A stretch of 64,000 nt of DNA from Paenibacillus sp. KS-LC4 (GCF_036894955.1 NZ_CP145905.1:317501-381500); one strand, 5' to 3'; positions 31,476 to 43,995 are shown, numbered from the stretch's first letter. Numbers and translations: made by a program. The notes: a model not told the origin generated them from the letters alone.

Positions 31476-32657
31476 ATGGCTAAAAAAAGTGTTCGTGACG
31501 TAGAAGTAGCAGGCAAACGGGTATTCGTACGCGTTGATTTCAATGTACCGCTCGAAGATGGTAAAATTACCGATGACAAGCGTATCCGTGAGACGCTTCC
31601 TACGATTAACTTCTTGATCGAAAAAGGCGCGAAAGTTATTTTGGCAAGCCACCTGGGCCGCCCAAATGGTGAAGTTGTAGAAGAGCTTCGTCATACAGCA
31701 TCGGCAGCGCGTCTGTCCGAGCTGCTTGGCAAGCCTGTAGTAAAAGCAGATGAGTCGATCGGTGAAAATGTTAAGGCGCAAATCGCGGCTTTGAACGCTG
31801 GCGATGTATTGCTGCTTGAAAACGTTCGTTTCCATGCGGGCGAAGAGAAAAATGATGCTGAGCTGGCGAAAGCTTTCGCTGAGCTAGCTGATCTTTATGT
31901 GAATGACGCATTTGGCGCCGCTCACCGTGCCCACGCTTCGACTGAGGGCATTGCGCACCACCTGCCAGCAGTATCCGGCCTATTGATGGAGAAAGAGCTT
32001 GATGTTCTTGGCAAAGCGCTGAACAACCCTGAGCGTCCTTTCACAGCTATCGTTGGCGGCTCGAAGGTTAAAGACAAAATCGACGTTATCAACAAAATGA
32101 TCGAAATCGCCGACAACATCATCATCGGTGGCGGCTTGTCCTATACATTCTTCAAAGCACAAGGCCATGAAATCGGCAAATCGCTCGTCGACAACTCCAA
32201 GCTGGATCTTGCGCTTGAGTTCATCGAAAAAGCAAAAAAACTCGGCAAAAACTTCCTTATTCCGGTTGATATCGTTGTCGCTGATGATTTCAGCAAAAAC
32301 GCCAATACGCAAGTCGTTGACGTTGACGGTATTCCAGCTGATTGGGAAGGCATTGACATCGGTCCTAAAACGCGCGAAATTTACGCAGAAACGATCAAAA
32401 ACTCTAAGCTGGTTGTTTGGAACGGACCAATGGGCGTATTCGAAATCGAGCCTTTCTCCCACGGTACACAAGCAGTAGCGAAAGCATGTGCAGAAACAAC
32501 TGGCTACACGGTTATCGGCGGCGGCGATTCGGCAGCAGCAGCTGAGAAATTCGGTCTTGCTGACAAAATGGACCACATTTCCACTGGCGGCGGCGCTTCC
32601 TTGGAATTCATGGAAGGCAAAGCATTGCCGGGCGTTGTAGCTCTTAACGATAAATAA
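31476..32657 (+). CDS. pgk: Phosphoglycerate kinase
   Basis: Monomeric glycolytic kinase of 393 residues that makes ATP from 1,3-bisphosphoglycerate. [16 protein letters not shown] is at the N-terminus, HLGRPNG binds substrate, and [13 protein letters not shown] with [13 protein letters not shown] is in the C-terminal nucleotide domain. AGGAGG precedes the ATG. It starts the pgk-tpiA-gpmI-eno run, set off from gapA by 458 bases containing a terminator and a repeat. Confidence 0.97.
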   Translation: MAKKSVRDVEVAGKRVFVRVDFNVPLEDGKITDDKRIRETLPTINFLIEKGAKVILASHLGRPNGEVVEELRHTASAARLSELLGKPVVKADESIGENVKAQIAALNAGDVLLLENVRFHAGEEKNDAELAKAFAELADLYVNDAFGAAHRAHASTEGIAHHLPAVSGLLMEKELDVLGKALNNPERPFTAIVGGSKVKDKIDVINKMIEIADNIIIGGGLSYTFFKAQGHEIGKSLVDNSKLDLALEFIEKAKKLGKNFLIPVDIVVADDFSKNANTQVVDVDGIPADWEGIDIGPKTREIYAETIKNSKLVVWNGPMGVFEIEPFSHGTQAVAKACAETTGYTVIGGGDSAAAAEKFGLADKMDHISTGGGASLEFMEGKALPGVVALNDK

Positions 32658-33443
<786 letters not shown>

Positions 33444-33444
33444 G

Positions 33445-34977
33445 ATGGCTGCTCCAGTTGCATTAATTATTCTTGACGGCTTTGGTCTGCGCGATGACGT
33501 GACAGGCAATGCAGTTGCCCAAGCAAAAAAGCCTAACTACGACCGTTATTGGTCGACTTACCCTCATACGCAGCTTACAGCGAGCGGTGAAGCGGTAGGC
33601 TTGCCGGATGGACAAATGGGCAACTCCGAGGTTGGTCATTTGAACATCGGCGCTGGGCGCATCGTCTATCAGGATTTGACTCGCATCAGCAAGTCGATTC
33701 GCGATGGCGAGTTTTTCGACAATGAAACGCTGCTTGGCGCCGTGCGCCATGCAAAAGCAAATAGCAAGAAGCTTCACCTGTACGGCCTGCTGTCCGATGG
33801 CGGCGTACACAGCCACATTGCTCATTTGTTTGCCTTGCTTGATCTGGCGAAGAAAGAGGGACTTGAGGATGTATATATCCATGCATTCCTTGATGGCCGC
33901 GACGTTGCCCCTGATAGTGCAAAGGGTTATATGGAGCAGCTTCTCGCTAAAATCGAAGAGGTTGGCGTAGGCCAAGTCGCCACGGTGCAAGGACGTTATT
34001 ATGCAATGGACCGCGACAAGCGCTGGGAGCGGGTAGAGAAATCTTACCGCGCTATGGTATATGGCGAAGGTCCGCAATATAACGATCCGCTTAAGGCGAT
34101 AGTTGAATCGTACGAGAAATCCGTTTATGATGAGTTTGTTATGCCAACGGTTATCGTGGGCGAGGATGGCAAACCTGTGGGTCTTGTCGAGTCGGAGGAT
34201 GCCGTTATTTTCTTCAACTTCCGTCCTGACCGTGCGATTCAACTGGGTCAAGTATTTACGAATGAGGATTTCCGCGGCTTTGAACGTGGGGAGCAAGCTC
34301 CTAAAAATCTGTATTTCGTATGCTTGACGCTGTTCAGCGAGACGATTGGCGGCTTTGTCGCTTATTCGCCGAAAAACCTGGATAATACGCTTGGTGAAGT
34401 GCTGGTGCAAAATGGCAAGAAGCAGCTTCGCATTGCGGAAACGGAGAAATATCCGCATGTAACGTTCTTCTTCAGCGGTGGCCGTGATCATGAATTGCCG
34501 GGCGAGACTCGCATTCTGATCAATTCGCCTAAAGTAGCGACTTATGATCTGAAGCCAGAAATGAGCGCTTATGAAGTAGCGGCGGCAGCAGTCAGCGAGA
34601 TTGAGGCAGACAAGCATGATGCAATCATCCTGAATTTTGCCAACCCTGATATGGTAGGTCACTCCGGCATGCTGGAGCCGACGATCAAAGCGGTGGAAGC
34701 AACGGATGCATGCTTGGGTCAAGTCGTTGAAGCTGTGCTTGCTAAAGGCGGCGTATGTATTATTACAGCTGACCATGGCAATGCCGATATGGTATTTGAT
34801 GAAAATGGACGTCCATTCACGGCGCACACAACTAATCCGGTGCCTTGCATTGTGACGGTTGCTGGAGCGACGCTGCGCAATGACGGCATTTTGGCAGACC
34901 TTGCACCAACGGTGCTTGATCTGATGCAGCTTTCCAAGCCAGCTGAAATGACGGGAGTTTCCCTGATTCAGAAGTAG
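33445..34977 (+). CDS. gpmI: Phosphoglycerate mutase, cofactor-independent
   Basis: Manganese-dependent mutase of 510 residues in the alkaline-phosphatase superfamily. The phosphorylated Ser is in [15 protein letters not shown] (near residue 62), metal ligands are in ILDGFG and in TADHGNAD near the end. In spore formers this enzyme is pH-sensitive and controls 3-phosphoglycerate storage in spores. The start lies one base past the tpiA stop with a GGGGG-type ribosome site in tpiA. Confidence 0.96.
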   Translation: MAAPVALIILDGFGLRDDVTGNAVAQAKKPNYDRYWSTYPHTQLTASGEAVGLPDGQMGNSEVGHLNIGAGRIVYQDLTRISKSIRDGEFFDNETLLGAVRHAKANSKKLHLYGLLSDGGVHSHIAHLFALLDLAKKEGLEDVYIHAFLDGRDVAPDSAKGYMEQLLAKIEEVGVGQVATVQGRYYAMDRDKRWERVEKSYRAMVYGEGPQYNDPLKAIVESYEKSVYDEFVMPTVIVGEDGKPVGLVESEDAVIFFNFRPDRAIQLGQVFTNEDFRGFERGEQAPKNLYFVCLTLFSETIGGFVAYSPKNLDNTLGEVLVQNGKKQLRIAETEKYPHVTFFFSGGRDHELPGETRILINSPKVATYDLKPEMSAYEVAAAAVSEIEADKHDAIILNFANPDMVGHSGMLEPTIKAVEATDACLGQVVEAVLAKGGVCIITADHGNADMVFDENGRPFTAHTTNPVPCIVTVAGATLRNDGILADLAPTVLDLMQLSKPAEMTGVSLIQK

Positions 34978-34995
34978 TAACGATCATCAAACTAA

Positions 34996-36303
<1,308 letters not shown>

Positions 36304-36404
36304 GCCCAAACCAATGACTACTTGCTCATTATGATCAGCCAGTACTCTGATTCTGACCTTTTCAAGGTGAGCAAGCATCAATGCGAATAGGCTTCAATGC
36401 ACTT

Positions 36405-36446
36405 CAAAAACCCCTGCCCACAAATATTGTGGAGCAGGGGTTTTTG
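36405..36446. terminator. Terminator of the glycolytic operon
   Basis: AAAAACCCCTGC pairs with GCAGGGGTTTTT, with an inner CAA/TTG pairing. T-run on both strands. 100 bases after eno. Confidence 0.85.
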
Positions 36447-36467
36447 GTAAGTAATAAGGTTTAAAGG

Positions 36468-36687
36468 GGTAGAAGGCTGTTGAAAAGGCAAGCGGAGTAA
36501 AAGGGTTGGGGTGGAGAAGCGCAGCGTTCGCTTAAAGCTTTCCGTAGGAAAGCAGCTTCGTAAGCATATGCTGGTGTCTATGGAATTCTACCGTTAAAGC
36601 ACTTATTGTTCGGGGAATTCAATGGGCAACAGCGATCGAACCCCAACCCTTTTACGCAGCGCAGATCCTTTTAAGCAGCCTTCCACC
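36468..36687. repeat. Inverted-repeat element downstream of eno
   Basis: About 220 bases with imperfect inverted ends: GGTAGAAGGCTG...AAAAGG...GTAAAAGGGTTGGGGT at the left, and the same blocks (GGTGGAAGGCTG...AAAAGG...GTAAAAGGGTTGGGGT) on the opposite strand at the right. The spacing between blocks differs slightly between arms. No gene inside. The right end coincides with the stop codon of the next reverse gene. It is a different sequence from the element at 31272. Confidence 0.55.
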
Positions 36688-37049
36688 TACCGCCGTACCG
36701 TTCTACGTCCAACAGCCAACTCAACAGCCAACTCCACACGATGCACAACAATGTAGACAACCAGCAAACCTATAGCAAGCAATAACGAGCCTTCCGAATA
36801 CTGCTGAAACAGCCGAATCGACCAACCATCATCCCCTATAATCCAATAAGCAATAAAATTAGAAACTGTAATCCCATCCTCAAATGAGGGAATCAGACTA
36901 TATAAATAATTTTGTGAAAGACCTATTGCGGCTATAAGAGTAAGGATGACGGAAAGGAAGACACCTTTGGAATAGATGTATAAGGCGCCCGCTTTTTTGA
37001 GAACAATCATGGTTAGGATAATCCCGGCCAAGCAAATAATAATAAACAT
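36687..37049 (-). CDS. Small integral membrane protein, unknown function
   Basis: About 120 residues with three hydrophobic segments (starting MFIIICLAGIILTMIVL, then VFLSVILTLIAAIGL, and LLLAIGLLVVYIVV). Not a family I recognise. I start at 37049 because GAGGGGG lies 8 bases upstream; a longer reading from 37154 adds a polar N-terminus without a ribosome site. Two copies of CAACAGCCAACT near the 3' end give a short repeated tail, next to the repeat element at 36468. Confidence 0.6.
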   Translation of the reverse strand: MFIIICLAGIILTMIVLKKAGALYIYSKGVFLSVILTLIAAIGLSQNYLYSLIPSFEDGITVSNFIAYWIIGDDGWSIRLFQQYSEGSLLLAIGLLVVYIVVHRVELAVELAVGRRTVRR

Positions 37050-37368
37050 AGCAGTATCCCCCTCTGCATAAGTAGTGTGTAAATCCACGCCCGGTTTTTG
37101 AAATATAGGAAAGGATATGATTTCGCCATCCTTTCTCTCTATTTCCCGGACCAAAACGTGCTGTGCCGCCAGAGGACGGCGACAGCCGCTTCACCTTGAA
37201 ATATAAGAATTTATAAGTTTTGCACTTATAAATAGGCTTATATTTCTCCGACAAAGCTCTTCGCACGTCCTAGAAAGACGACGAAGTCGTTTTTGCTTGG
37301 TTACCTCTAATGACGAGCCTGTTCTATAAATGGTTGCTGGTTTTGAGTAGAAAAGGAGGTGTTATTTA
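37050..37368. other. Intergenic region with an AT-rich hairpin
   Basis: 319 bases between divergent genes, no gene seen. At 37198-37246 GAAATATAAG pairs with CTTATATTTC, and inside it TTATAAGT pairs with ACTTATAA. This nested AT-rich palindrome could be an operator or a weak terminator; nothing decides between them. Confidence 0.5.
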
Positions 37369-38154
37369 TTGGATGCACAAGTGCTGAGCCTGCAAATGTA
37401 CTCCTTGCGGGATATTACGGAAAGCGATCTATTGGGATCGCTGGATAAGGTCGCTGAGATCGGCTATAAGGCAGTCGAATTCGGGGGCTATTTTCACACA
37501 CCGGCAAGAAGACTGAAAGAACGTTTGGATGCACTGGGGCTTGTGGCGCCGTCCGCCCATATTCCGCTTAATTTTGAAAATTCGAAAAAAATCCCTTCAG
37601 ACTTCGAGAGGCAGGTTGAATATGCCAATGAGCTGGGACTTAAATATATGGTCGTGCCGTGGGTTCCGGTGCCAGAAGTGCCAAAAATGGACGATATCAA
37701 ATATTTGGCGGAGATTTTGGAGCGATGCGCTTGGCAGACGAAGCAGCAGGGTATGAAGCTATGTCTGCATAACCACGATGCGGATTGGAAAAAGGTTGAA
37801 GGCAAGCCGCTATATGTCCACCTGCTGGAGCTTGTTCCCGAAGACCTGCTGGAAGCAGAGCTGGATCTGGGCTGGATATACATGGCGGGTTATGATCCTG
37901 CTGAATACGTGAGGTATTATTCGGATCGGTTGCCGCTTGTCCATTTTAAGGATTTTCAGGTGGGGCGCAAGGATACGGAGCTGGGGAGAGGGGATGTGGG
38001 TTACGCCGAGCTGTATGAGGTGGTTAAGCAATCGGGAGTAAAATATATCATTATCGAGCAGCAGCAGTTTACGGAAACGTCACTCAAAAGCGCAGAGATG
38101 AGCTTTCATTTTATGCAAAGGCTTATGAAAAAAAAGCAGCCAGCAAAAGGGTAG
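37369..38154 (+). CDS. Sugar phosphate isomerase/epimerase family TIM-barrel protein
   Basis: 261 residues of the AP-endonuclease-2/xylose-isomerase-like family. Metal-ligand segments are visible: LCLHNHDADW, AELDLGWIYMAG, LVHFKDFQ and IIIEQQQF. The sugar substrate cannot be told from sequence; relatives often act on inositol derivatives or keto sugars. The start is a TTG at 37369 preceded by AAGGAGG. It stands alone. Confidence 0.8.
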   Translation: MDAQVLSLQMYSLRDITESDLLGSLDKVAEIGYKAVEFGGYFHTPARRLKERLDALGLVAPSAHIPLNFENSKKIPSDFERQVEYANELGLKYMVVPWVPVPEVPKMDDIKYLAEILERCAWQTKQQGMKLCLHNHDADWKKVEGKPLYVHLLELVPEDLLEAELDLGWIYMAGYDPAEYVRYYSDRLPLVHFKDFQVGRKDTELGRGDVGYAELYEVVKQSGVKYIIIEQQQFTETSLKSAEMSFHFMQRLMKKKQPAKG

Positions 38155-38265
38155 CCGTTAACAGGAAATGTCAGGGTAAAACAGCAAAGTATTGTTTTCA
38201 GCAAAACGCTGTGATACAATCATTTTATATGTTTTAATGGAGCTCCTATGCTGGAGGTGGATTGA

Positions 38266-38502
38266 ATGGATATAGCTTTGAAAATACTACTGGTTATTTT
38301 TTCGGTTGGCCTAATTGCTGTCGTATTGCTGCAAAAAGGTAAAAGCGCGGGATTGTCCGGAGCCATCAGTGGCGGCGCTGAGCACTTGTTCGGCAAACAG
38401 AAAGCTCGTGGTTTGGACTTGTTCCTGCAACGTTTGACGATTGCATTGGCTGTTGGATTTTTCGTCCTGTCGCTTATTGTTGCTTATGTCGTACAACAGT
38501 AA
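38266..38502 (+). CDS. secG: Preprotein translocase subunit SecG
   Basis: 78 residues with two membrane segments and the conserved loop [12 protein letters not shown] between them. Auxiliary subunit of the SecYEG channel. CTGGAGGTGG precedes the ATG. It leads the secG-rnr-smpB-ssrA group conserved in Bacilli. Confidence 0.93.
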   Translation: MDIALKILLVIFSVGLIAVVLLQKGKSAGLSGAISGGAEHLFGKQKARGLDLFLQRLTIALAVGFFVLSLIVAYVVQQ

Positions 38503-38518
38503 TATTTTGTCATGAATG

Positions 38519-38553
38519 CGAAAAGTGGGGGAGCTTCCTCCACTTTTTTTGTT
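38519..38553 (+). terminator. Terminator after secG
   Basis: AAAAGTGGGGGAG pairs with TTCCTCCACTTTT, followed by seven T, 17 bases past the stop. Confidence 0.85.
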
Positions 38554-38668
38554 GTTTCGCGGATGCGATTGGGTAATTTCGTGTATACTAAATGATATAT
38601 GATAATCTATCAACCGGTTGCAAGTGCTGATAGAATGGCCTCCGGTATATGAGGTGACGAGGAAACTA

Positions 38669-41600
38669 ATGATACAAGAGCAGGAATTGCTTGATTTTAT
38701 GCGGGAGACCGCTTATAAACCGATGACTTATCGGGAGCTGGAGCAGCATTTCGGCGTGATGGAGGCTGTTGATTTTAAAGCTTTTTTGCAGCTGCTTACC
38801 CATCTGGAGGATAGCGGAAAAATCCTTCGTACGAGCAATGACCGTTATGGCGTCCCAGAACGAATGAACCTGCTGCGGGGGAAATTACAGGTTCATGCGA
38901 AAGGCTTTGCGTTTTTGCTGCCTGACGACAAAGAGCATCCTGATATTTATATTCATGCCAATGACCAGCTCAGCGCGATGAACGGAGACATAGTTCTTGT
39001 GCGTGTGACATCCAAGAGCCAGGCGGGAGGCCGTCTGGAGGGCGAGGTTGTCCGCATTGTACAGAGAGCGGTTACACAGGTGGTCGGCACTTTTGAAAGC
39101 CATGAAGTGTATGCCTTTGTTGTGCCGGATGACAAACGGATTAACCGCGACATTTTTATCGCCAAAAATGAATTCAAAGGCGCCGTATCTGGACAAAAGG
39201 TTGTCGTGCGCATTGTAACCTATCCGGAAGGCCGTTCAGCGGCGCAAGGAGAAATTATTGAGATTCTCGGACATAAGGATGACCCGGGCATTGATATTTT
39301 GTCGATTATCCGCAAGCATCAGCTGCCGGAAGGCTTCCCGGAAGAGGTCGATGCAGAGGCGGAAGCGGCTCCTGATTCGATAACGGAGGAAGAAATTGTT
39401 CAGCAGGGGCGTCGTGACCTGAGGGATGAGGTCATTGTGACGATTGATGGCGAGGATGCCAAGGATCTCGATGATGCCGTCCATGTTAAGGTGCTGGACA
39501 ACGGCAATTATTTGTTGGGCGTCCATATCGCGGATGTGGGCTATTATGTGCGTGAAAACTCCGAGCTGGATCAGGAAGCTTTCCGCAGAGGCTGCAGTGT
39601 TTATTTGGTGGACCGAGTCATTCCGATGCTGCCGCATCGTCTATCAAACGGCATATGCTCGTTGAATCCGCAGGTGGATCGGCTGACGCTTTCCTGTGAG
39701 ATGGAGTTTGAAGCCAAAACACTGAAACGCGTACGTCATGATGTGTTCACAAGCGTGATACGTACGAAGGAGCGCATGACGTATACAAATGTACGCAAGC
39801 TGCTGACTGCAACCGAGGAAGAGCCGCAGACTGAGCTGAGGGAGCGTTACGCCGATTTGCTGGATATGTTCACGCTGATGGAGCAGCTGGCGATGAAGCT
39901 TCGCAAGCAGCGGATGAAGCGGGGCGCGATTGATTTTGATTTTCAGGAATCGAAGGTCATCGTTGATGAGCAGGGCAAGGCTGTCGATATTGTGAAAAGG
40001 GATCGTTCCGTTGCGGAGCAGATTATCGAGGAATTTATGCTTGTGGCGAATGAGACGGTTGCCGAGCATTTCCACTGGCTGCGCGTTCCTTTCCTATACC
40101 GAATCCATGAAGACCCGGATCAGGAGAAGCTGATGCATTTCATGCAGTTTGCCGCGAACTTCGGCTATGTTGTGAAGGGCAAAGGCAACTCGGTTCATCC
40201 GCGTGCGCTGCAAATGCTGCTGGAGGAAATTAAAGGCGCGAAGGAAGAGACGGTTATTTCCACCGTTATGCTTCGTTCGATGAAGCAGGCGAAATATGAT
40301 GCGCAAAGCTTGGGACATTTTGGGCTGGCTGCGGAATTTTATTCGCATTTCACTTCGCCGATCCGCCGCTATCCTGACTTGGTAATCCACCGCATTATTC
40401 GTGAGGTGCTGGAAGGCGGTGGAGCGCTTAGCGAGAAGCGCAATGAGGCGTTGACTGCTCGTATGCCAGATATTGCTCAGCATTCGTCTGAGCGCGAGCG
40501 GGTAGCTGCCGATGCTGAGCGTGACACTGAGCAGATGAAAAAATGCGAATTCATGCTGGATAAAATCGGTGAGGAATTCGATGGGATCATCAGCAGTGTT
40601 ACGAGCTTTGGGATGTTTGTCGAGCTGGATAATACAGTGGAGGGGCTTATTCGTCTGAGCGATCTGACGGATGATTATTACCACTTCCAAGAGCAGCACA
40701 TGGTGCTTATCGGCGAACGCACCTCTAAGGTATACCGAATTGGCGATGAGGTGAAAATCCGTATTGGCAATGTAAATATGAATGATCATACGATTGATTT
40801 TGAAATGGTCGATATGAAGCCTCGCAGCGGCTTTAAAGGCATCGCTGATGCCGGATTCGGCGCATCGCGCGGCGGGCGCGGGCGCAGCGGCGGCTTTAAC
40901 AAAGGCGGACGCAGCAGCGGTGGCGGTGCGGGAACCGACGCTAGAGCGAGGGGCGATAATACCGCAGCTGGCAGCAGAGGCGGAAATGGCGGCTATGGTG
41001 GCTTTAAAGGCAAAGGCGCCAATGCGGGTAATGGTGTGCGTGGCTCTGGAGCAGGCAACGGAGCAAGAGGCGCTAAGGCTGATGGGCAAGGTGGAAGAAC
41101 AGGGAAAAATAGGAAAGACGGAAGAGCGGCAAACAGCGGTAGAGTGAGAGATGGCGGCCAGCATAGCATCGGCCAAGCAGGTAACGGGCAGAACCCGTGG
41201 CAGCAGGAGGTTGCTGCTGGGACGCGTCGTCGCGGTAAACGCGACGACCTTGGTGCGGGGCAGCGGCGCGAGTTCGATGGCGCCGCGATGGGATCGCCGG
41301 ACGCGCTAGGCCGTCCGGCGGGAGAGAGCCAGCGCCAGGATGGCGGCGCTGGTGAGGAGCAGCTGTGGTGGAGCTCAGCTGCTCAGGCCGGCGGAGCCGG
41401 CCAAGGCGCGAAGCGCCAGCGCAAGGGCGCTGGGCGCGGAGCTGCGCCAGGCGCAAGCGGCGGCGGGAACGCGCCGCGCCGCGGGCGCAGGGGCGACGCC
41501 GGCGGCAGCTTTGCGCCGGCGGAGCAGACGCAGCGGATCGTGCGGGCGGAGCCGCAGGATCGAGGCGATGGGCGCGGAGGCGAAGGCGCGCCGCGCACGG

Positions 41601-41863
41601 ATATGTGGGGGCTGCCGATTAGAGGCGGCAGCCGTCGCAGCGATGGCGGCGAGCGAAGCGGCGGCGGAGCTGGTCGTGGCTTTGAAGGCGGCAAGCGTCG
41701 TCAGGCGGCGCAGCCAGGCTCAGCGTCAAACGGCGCGAATCCTAGCGGTCATGCTTCGCGAGACGCTGCTGGTGCAGGCGGAGACGCGGCTAAGAGAAAG
41801 CGTAAGAAGAAGAGCGGAGGCGGCAATTCAACGGCTGCTTTTGTTAGAAAAAAACGTAAATAA
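38669..41863 (+). CDS. rnr: Ribonuclease R with a long Gly/Arg-rich C-terminal tail
   Basis: 3'-5' exoribonuclease that degrades structured RNA and, with tmRNA, faulty mRNAs. N-terminal winged helix and cold-shock domains lead to the RNB catalytic domain ([14 protein letters not shown] near residue 259, with the four Asp) and an S1 domain (about residues 630-715). The family normally ends soon after S1, at 720-820 residues. This protein has about 1064: some 345 added residues are low-complexity, rich in Gly, Arg, Ala, Ser, Lys, with many RGG/GGR groups, ending in a KRKRKKK cluster. The DNA there is very GC-rich. The start at 38669 has a GAGG site; a longer reading does not. Confidence 0.92.
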   Translation: MIQEQELLDFMRETAYKPMTYRELEQHFGVMEAVDFKAFLQLLTHLEDSGKILRTSNDRYGVPERMNLLRGKLQVHAKGFAFLLPDDKEHPDIYIHANDQLSAMNGDIVLVRVTSKSQAGGRLEGEVVRIVQRAVTQVVGTFESHEVYAFVVPDDKRINRDIFIAKNEFKGAVSGQKVVVRIVTYPEGRSAAQGEIIEILGHKDDPGIDILSIIRKHQLPEGFPEEVDAEAEAAPDSITEEEIVQQGRRDLRDEVIVTIDGEDAKDLDDAVHVKVLDNGNYLLGVHIADVGYYVRENSELDQEAFRRGCSVYLVDRVIPMLPHRLSNGICSLNPQVDRLTLSCEMEFEAKTLKRVRHDVFTSVIRTKERMTYTNVRKLLTATEEEPQTELRERYADLLDMFTLMEQLAMKLRKQRMKRGAIDFDFQESKVIVDEQGKAVDIVKRDRSVAEQIIEEFMLVANETVAEHFHWLRVPFLYRIHEDPDQEKLMHFMQFAANFGYVVKGKGNSVHPRALQMLLEEIKGAKEETVISTVMLRSMKQAKYDAQSLGHFGLAAEFYSHFTSPIRRYPDLVIHRIIREVLEGGGALSEKRNEALTARMPDIAQHSSERERVAADAERDTEQMKKCEFMLDKIGEEFDGIISSVTSFGMFVELDNTVEGLIRLSDLTDDYYHFQEQHMVLIGERTSKVYRIGDEVKIRIGNVNMNDHTIDFEMVDMKPRSGFKGIADAGFGASRGGRGRSGGFNKGGRSSGGGAGTDARARGDNTAAGSRGGNGGYGGFKGKGANAGNGVRGSGAGNGARGAKADGQGGRTGKNRKDGRAANSGRVRDGGQHSIGQAGNGQNPWQQEVAAGTRRRGKRDDLGAGQRREFDGAAMGSPDALGRPAGESQRQDGGAGEEQLWWSSAAQAGGAGQGAKRQRKGAGRGAAPGASGGGNAPRRGRRGDAGGSFAPAEQTQRIVRAEPQDRGDGRGGEGAPRTDMWGLPIRGGSRRSDGGERSGGGAGRGFEGGKRRQAAQPGSASNGANPSGHASRDAAGAGGDAAKRKRKKKSGGGNSTAAFVRKKRK

Positions 41864-42137
41864 AACATAATCGTTGAAAATTCCCGTGCATCAGCGCTGC
41901 CCCTTATACAGAGGCTCAGCAGCGCTGGTACAGCGGGCCAAGCTTTAGAAATTATTTAAGCTTGTCGCTTGCTTTTTGAATATGGGTATAGTACACTCAA
42001 AGCAATTGATGATATGGACCTGAATTCACATATTGAAAAGGGTGTCATTACAGTCATGAACCTTTTTCAATGTGTGAATTTTTTGTTTCTCAAAACGAAA
42101 CAGGCGCATATTAATTTTATTTTTGGAGGTTTTACAA
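41864..42137 (+). promoter_or_regulatory. Long 5' leader of the cold-shock gene
   Basis: A TATAGT box near 41989 probably belongs to the promoter. At 42022-42084 AATTCACA-TATTGAAAAGG pairs with CCTTTTTCAATGTGTGAATT, a hairpin of about 19 bp followed at once by TTTTTT. This resembles a rho-independent terminator placed before the gene, or a temperature-sensing structure like other csp leaders. The real ribosome site (TTGGAGG) follows 40 bases later. Confidence 0.6.
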
Positions 42138-42338
42138 ATGCAACAAGGTACAGTTAAATGGTTTAACGCTGAGAAAGGCTTTGGCTTCATCGAAGTTGAA
42201 GGCGGCAACGATGTATTCGTACATTTCAGCGCAATCACTGGCGAAGGCTTCAAAACGCTGGAAGAAGGACAACGCGTAGAATTTAACGTTGTTCAAGGCA
42301 ACCGCGGACCACAAGCTGAAAACGTAGTAAAACTGTAG
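42138..42338 (+). CDS. Cold-shock protein, CspA/CspB family
   Basis: 66-residue OB-fold protein with both RNA-binding motifs, KGFGFIE (RNP1) and VFVHFSA (RNP2). Binds single-stranded RNA or DNA as a chaperone. The ATG at 42138 is 9 bases behind GGAGG. It lies between rnr and smpB, where B. subtilis has none. Codon use suggests strong expression. Confidence 0.94.
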   Translation: MQQGTVKWFNAEKGFGFIEVEGGNDVFVHFSAITGEGFKTLEEGQRVEFNVVQGNRGPQAENVVKL

Positions 42339-42360
42339 TAGTTTAATCAACTGCGAAATT

Positions 42361-42398
42361 TAGCCGCTTTCGACCGTAAGGTCGGAGCGGCTTTTTAT
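42361..42398 (+). terminator. Terminator after the cold-shock gene
   Basis: AGCCGCTTTCGACC pairs with GGTCGGAGCGGCT around GTAA, followed by five T. Confidence 0.85.
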
Positions 42399-42530
42399 GG
42401 TCTTGACGAGCAAACCATATTTTACAATATGGCAGCTGCTTTCTTGCTTTCATTTTCAAAAATTGCTACAATATATATCTAGCGGCTTTTTCAAGTTTCT
42501 GGAGCTAATAATGATGTCGAGGTGATAAGA

Positions 42531-43010
42531 ATGGGCAAGAAAAACGACGGCAAGCAGCTTGCACAAAATAAAAAAGCTTCCCATGATTATTTTATCGAAG
42601 ACACGTATGAAGCGGGAATGGTGCTAATGGGGACGGAAATTAAATCGCTCCGTAACGGACGAGCCAATATAAGCGACGCATTTGCGACGATACGTAACGG
42701 CGAAATTTTCATCCATAATTTGCACATCAGTCCTTTCGAGCAGGGGAATCGTCACAATCCAACGGATCCGACGCGTGCCCGCAAGCTGCTGCTTCATAAA
42801 GCTCAGATTCACAAGCTGCTCGGCCAATCCAAGCAGGAAGGCTACTCCATTGTTCCGCTCAAGATTTATGTGCGCAATGGCTACGCGAAGCTTCTGATTG
42901 GGTTAGGTAAAGGTAAGAAGCAGTTCGACAAACGCGATTCCGCGGCAAAACGCGATGCCCAGCGCGATATTCAGCGGGCGCTGCGCGAGAAGCAGAAGAT
43001 TATACGTTAA
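42531..43010 (+). CDS. smpB: SsrA-binding protein SmpB
   Basis: 159 residues. Carries tmRNA to stalled ribosomes. The N-terminal [16 protein letters not shown] and the C-terminal [17 protein letters not shown] tail (which reads the empty mRNA channel) are intact. The start is the ATG at 42531, after CGAGGTGATAAGA; the in-frame GTG at 42522 is part of that ribosome site. Its RNA partner ssrA follows 200 bases downstream. Confidence 0.95.
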   Translation: MGKKNDGKQLAQNKKASHDYFIEDTYEAGMVLMGTEIKSLRNGRANISDAFATIRNGEIFIHNLHISPFEQGNRHNPTDPTRARKLLLHKAQIHKLLGQSKQEGYSIVPLKIYVRNGYAKLLIGLGKGKKQFDKRDSAAKRDAQRDIQRALREKQKIIR

Positions 43011-43117
43011 TCGTGTTGTGCGCAGGCGCAGTTCAGAGCAAACGTATGTTTTAAAGGAAAGCGTGTTGAATTTTACTAACGGTTCCAACAACATTTTAAG
43101 GATTAATCCTTGAATCG

Positions 43118-43126
43118 TGTTATACT
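43118..43126 (+). promoter_or_regulatory. Extended -10 promoter of ssrA
   Basis: TGTTATACT matches TGnTATAnT. It predicts a start near 43133 and a 5' extension of about 80 bases to be removed from pre-tmRNA. A perfect palindrome AAGGATTAATCCTT (43098-43111) lies just upstream. Confidence 0.5.
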
Positions 43127-43214
43127 AAGCAAGTAACGAAGCAAGTTCTTAGCTAAATGATGATCTGTTTGCGGCTCTTATGAGCTGGCTAGGATGAGTC
43201 ATTTATGCCAACTC

Positions 43215-43580
43215 GGGGGCGTTCTTGGATTCGACGGGGATAGGACGAGCGCGGGTTGCGGGTAGTGGGGACGCGTCCACTTCATCAACGCTAAAGCCTA
43301 TTAAATGGCAAACAACAAACAAACTACGCTTTCGCAGCCTAAGAAACTGTGAGCGTGCTCCTACCTAGCATCGCCCATGTGACTAGACTAGGGGCTAACA
43401 AGTAGTGGGATACGCTGTCTCATCTCCGCCTGGGGTGAGCTGAAGAAGACAATCAGGCTGACCTTGGAAGAAGCCGGTTACGAGGCGTCCTCCTAGGTGA
43501 CATCAAAATCGTGACTACACCCGTAGATGCCTGTGTGGCGTGATCTTCGGACAGGGGTTCGACTCCCCTCGCCTCCACCA
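43215..43580 (+). ncRNA. ssrA: Transfer-messenger RNA
   Basis: 366-base tmRNA. The 5' end GGGGGCG pairs with CGCCTCC before the encoded ACCA end, the tRNA-like TTCGACTCCCC T-arm is intact, and TTGGATTCGACGGGG is the canonical start. The tag frame at 43307-43342 reads GKQQTNYAFAA then TAA, the usual AA end recognised by Clp proteases. SmpB is encoded upstream. Its 3' end is duplicated twice further downstream (47992-48075 and 51739-51783). Confidence 0.96.
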
Positions 43581-43590
43581 ACCTTATCAG

Positions 43591-43622
43591 AAAAGACACC
43601 GTGTCAGGTGTCTTTTTTGTTT
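43591..43622 (+). terminator. Terminator of ssrA
   Basis: AAAAGACACC pairs with GGTGTCTTTT around GTGTCA; six T follow. Confidence 0.85.
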
Positions 43623-43990
43623 GTGCTGCTTACATGGTGGTTTAGAAAGGTTTAGAAAGTCATATAATTAAAGTGATATGACAGTAATCATAGATCACAA
43701 TTATCGCTACTCAGAACTATGTGCTGTGAAAAATACCATACAAATATGACTAGAATTCTCTCCAGAACTCTCTCCAGAACTCTCCCTAGAACTCATAATA
43801 AGTCTAAGGGAATTATTTTTAAAAATAAGAATATCAATGAAATCCTCCATGACAAATCCGATGAGCATCACGTATAATTTTATCGGCATACAAGCAGCTT
43901 AGGCACTAAATACCATAGAGGATGTACTGTTAATGGATGGTACTTCAGAGCAAAGCTTACGCCTCCGTACAAATTCTTTTGAGAGTTCAC
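43621..43990. other. Gene-free entry region of the ssrA-linked island
   Basis: 370 bases of AT-rich DNA with no gene I can support. At 43753-43794 a 12-base unit (GAACTCTCTCCA and variants) is repeated about three and a half times. A reverse 60-codon ORF here has no ribosome site and reads through the repeat, so I do not count it. Confidence 0.6.
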
Positions 43991-43995
43991 AAAGT

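Noticed and set aside
41340..41870. 176-codon ORF in another frame over the rnr tail
   Set aside because: Long alternative frames are expected in GC-rich repetitive DNA; the Gly/Arg-rich frame continues RNase R.
43707..43889. 60-codon reverse ORF behind ssrA
   Set aside because: No ribosome site; part of its sequence is the 12-base tandem repeat.
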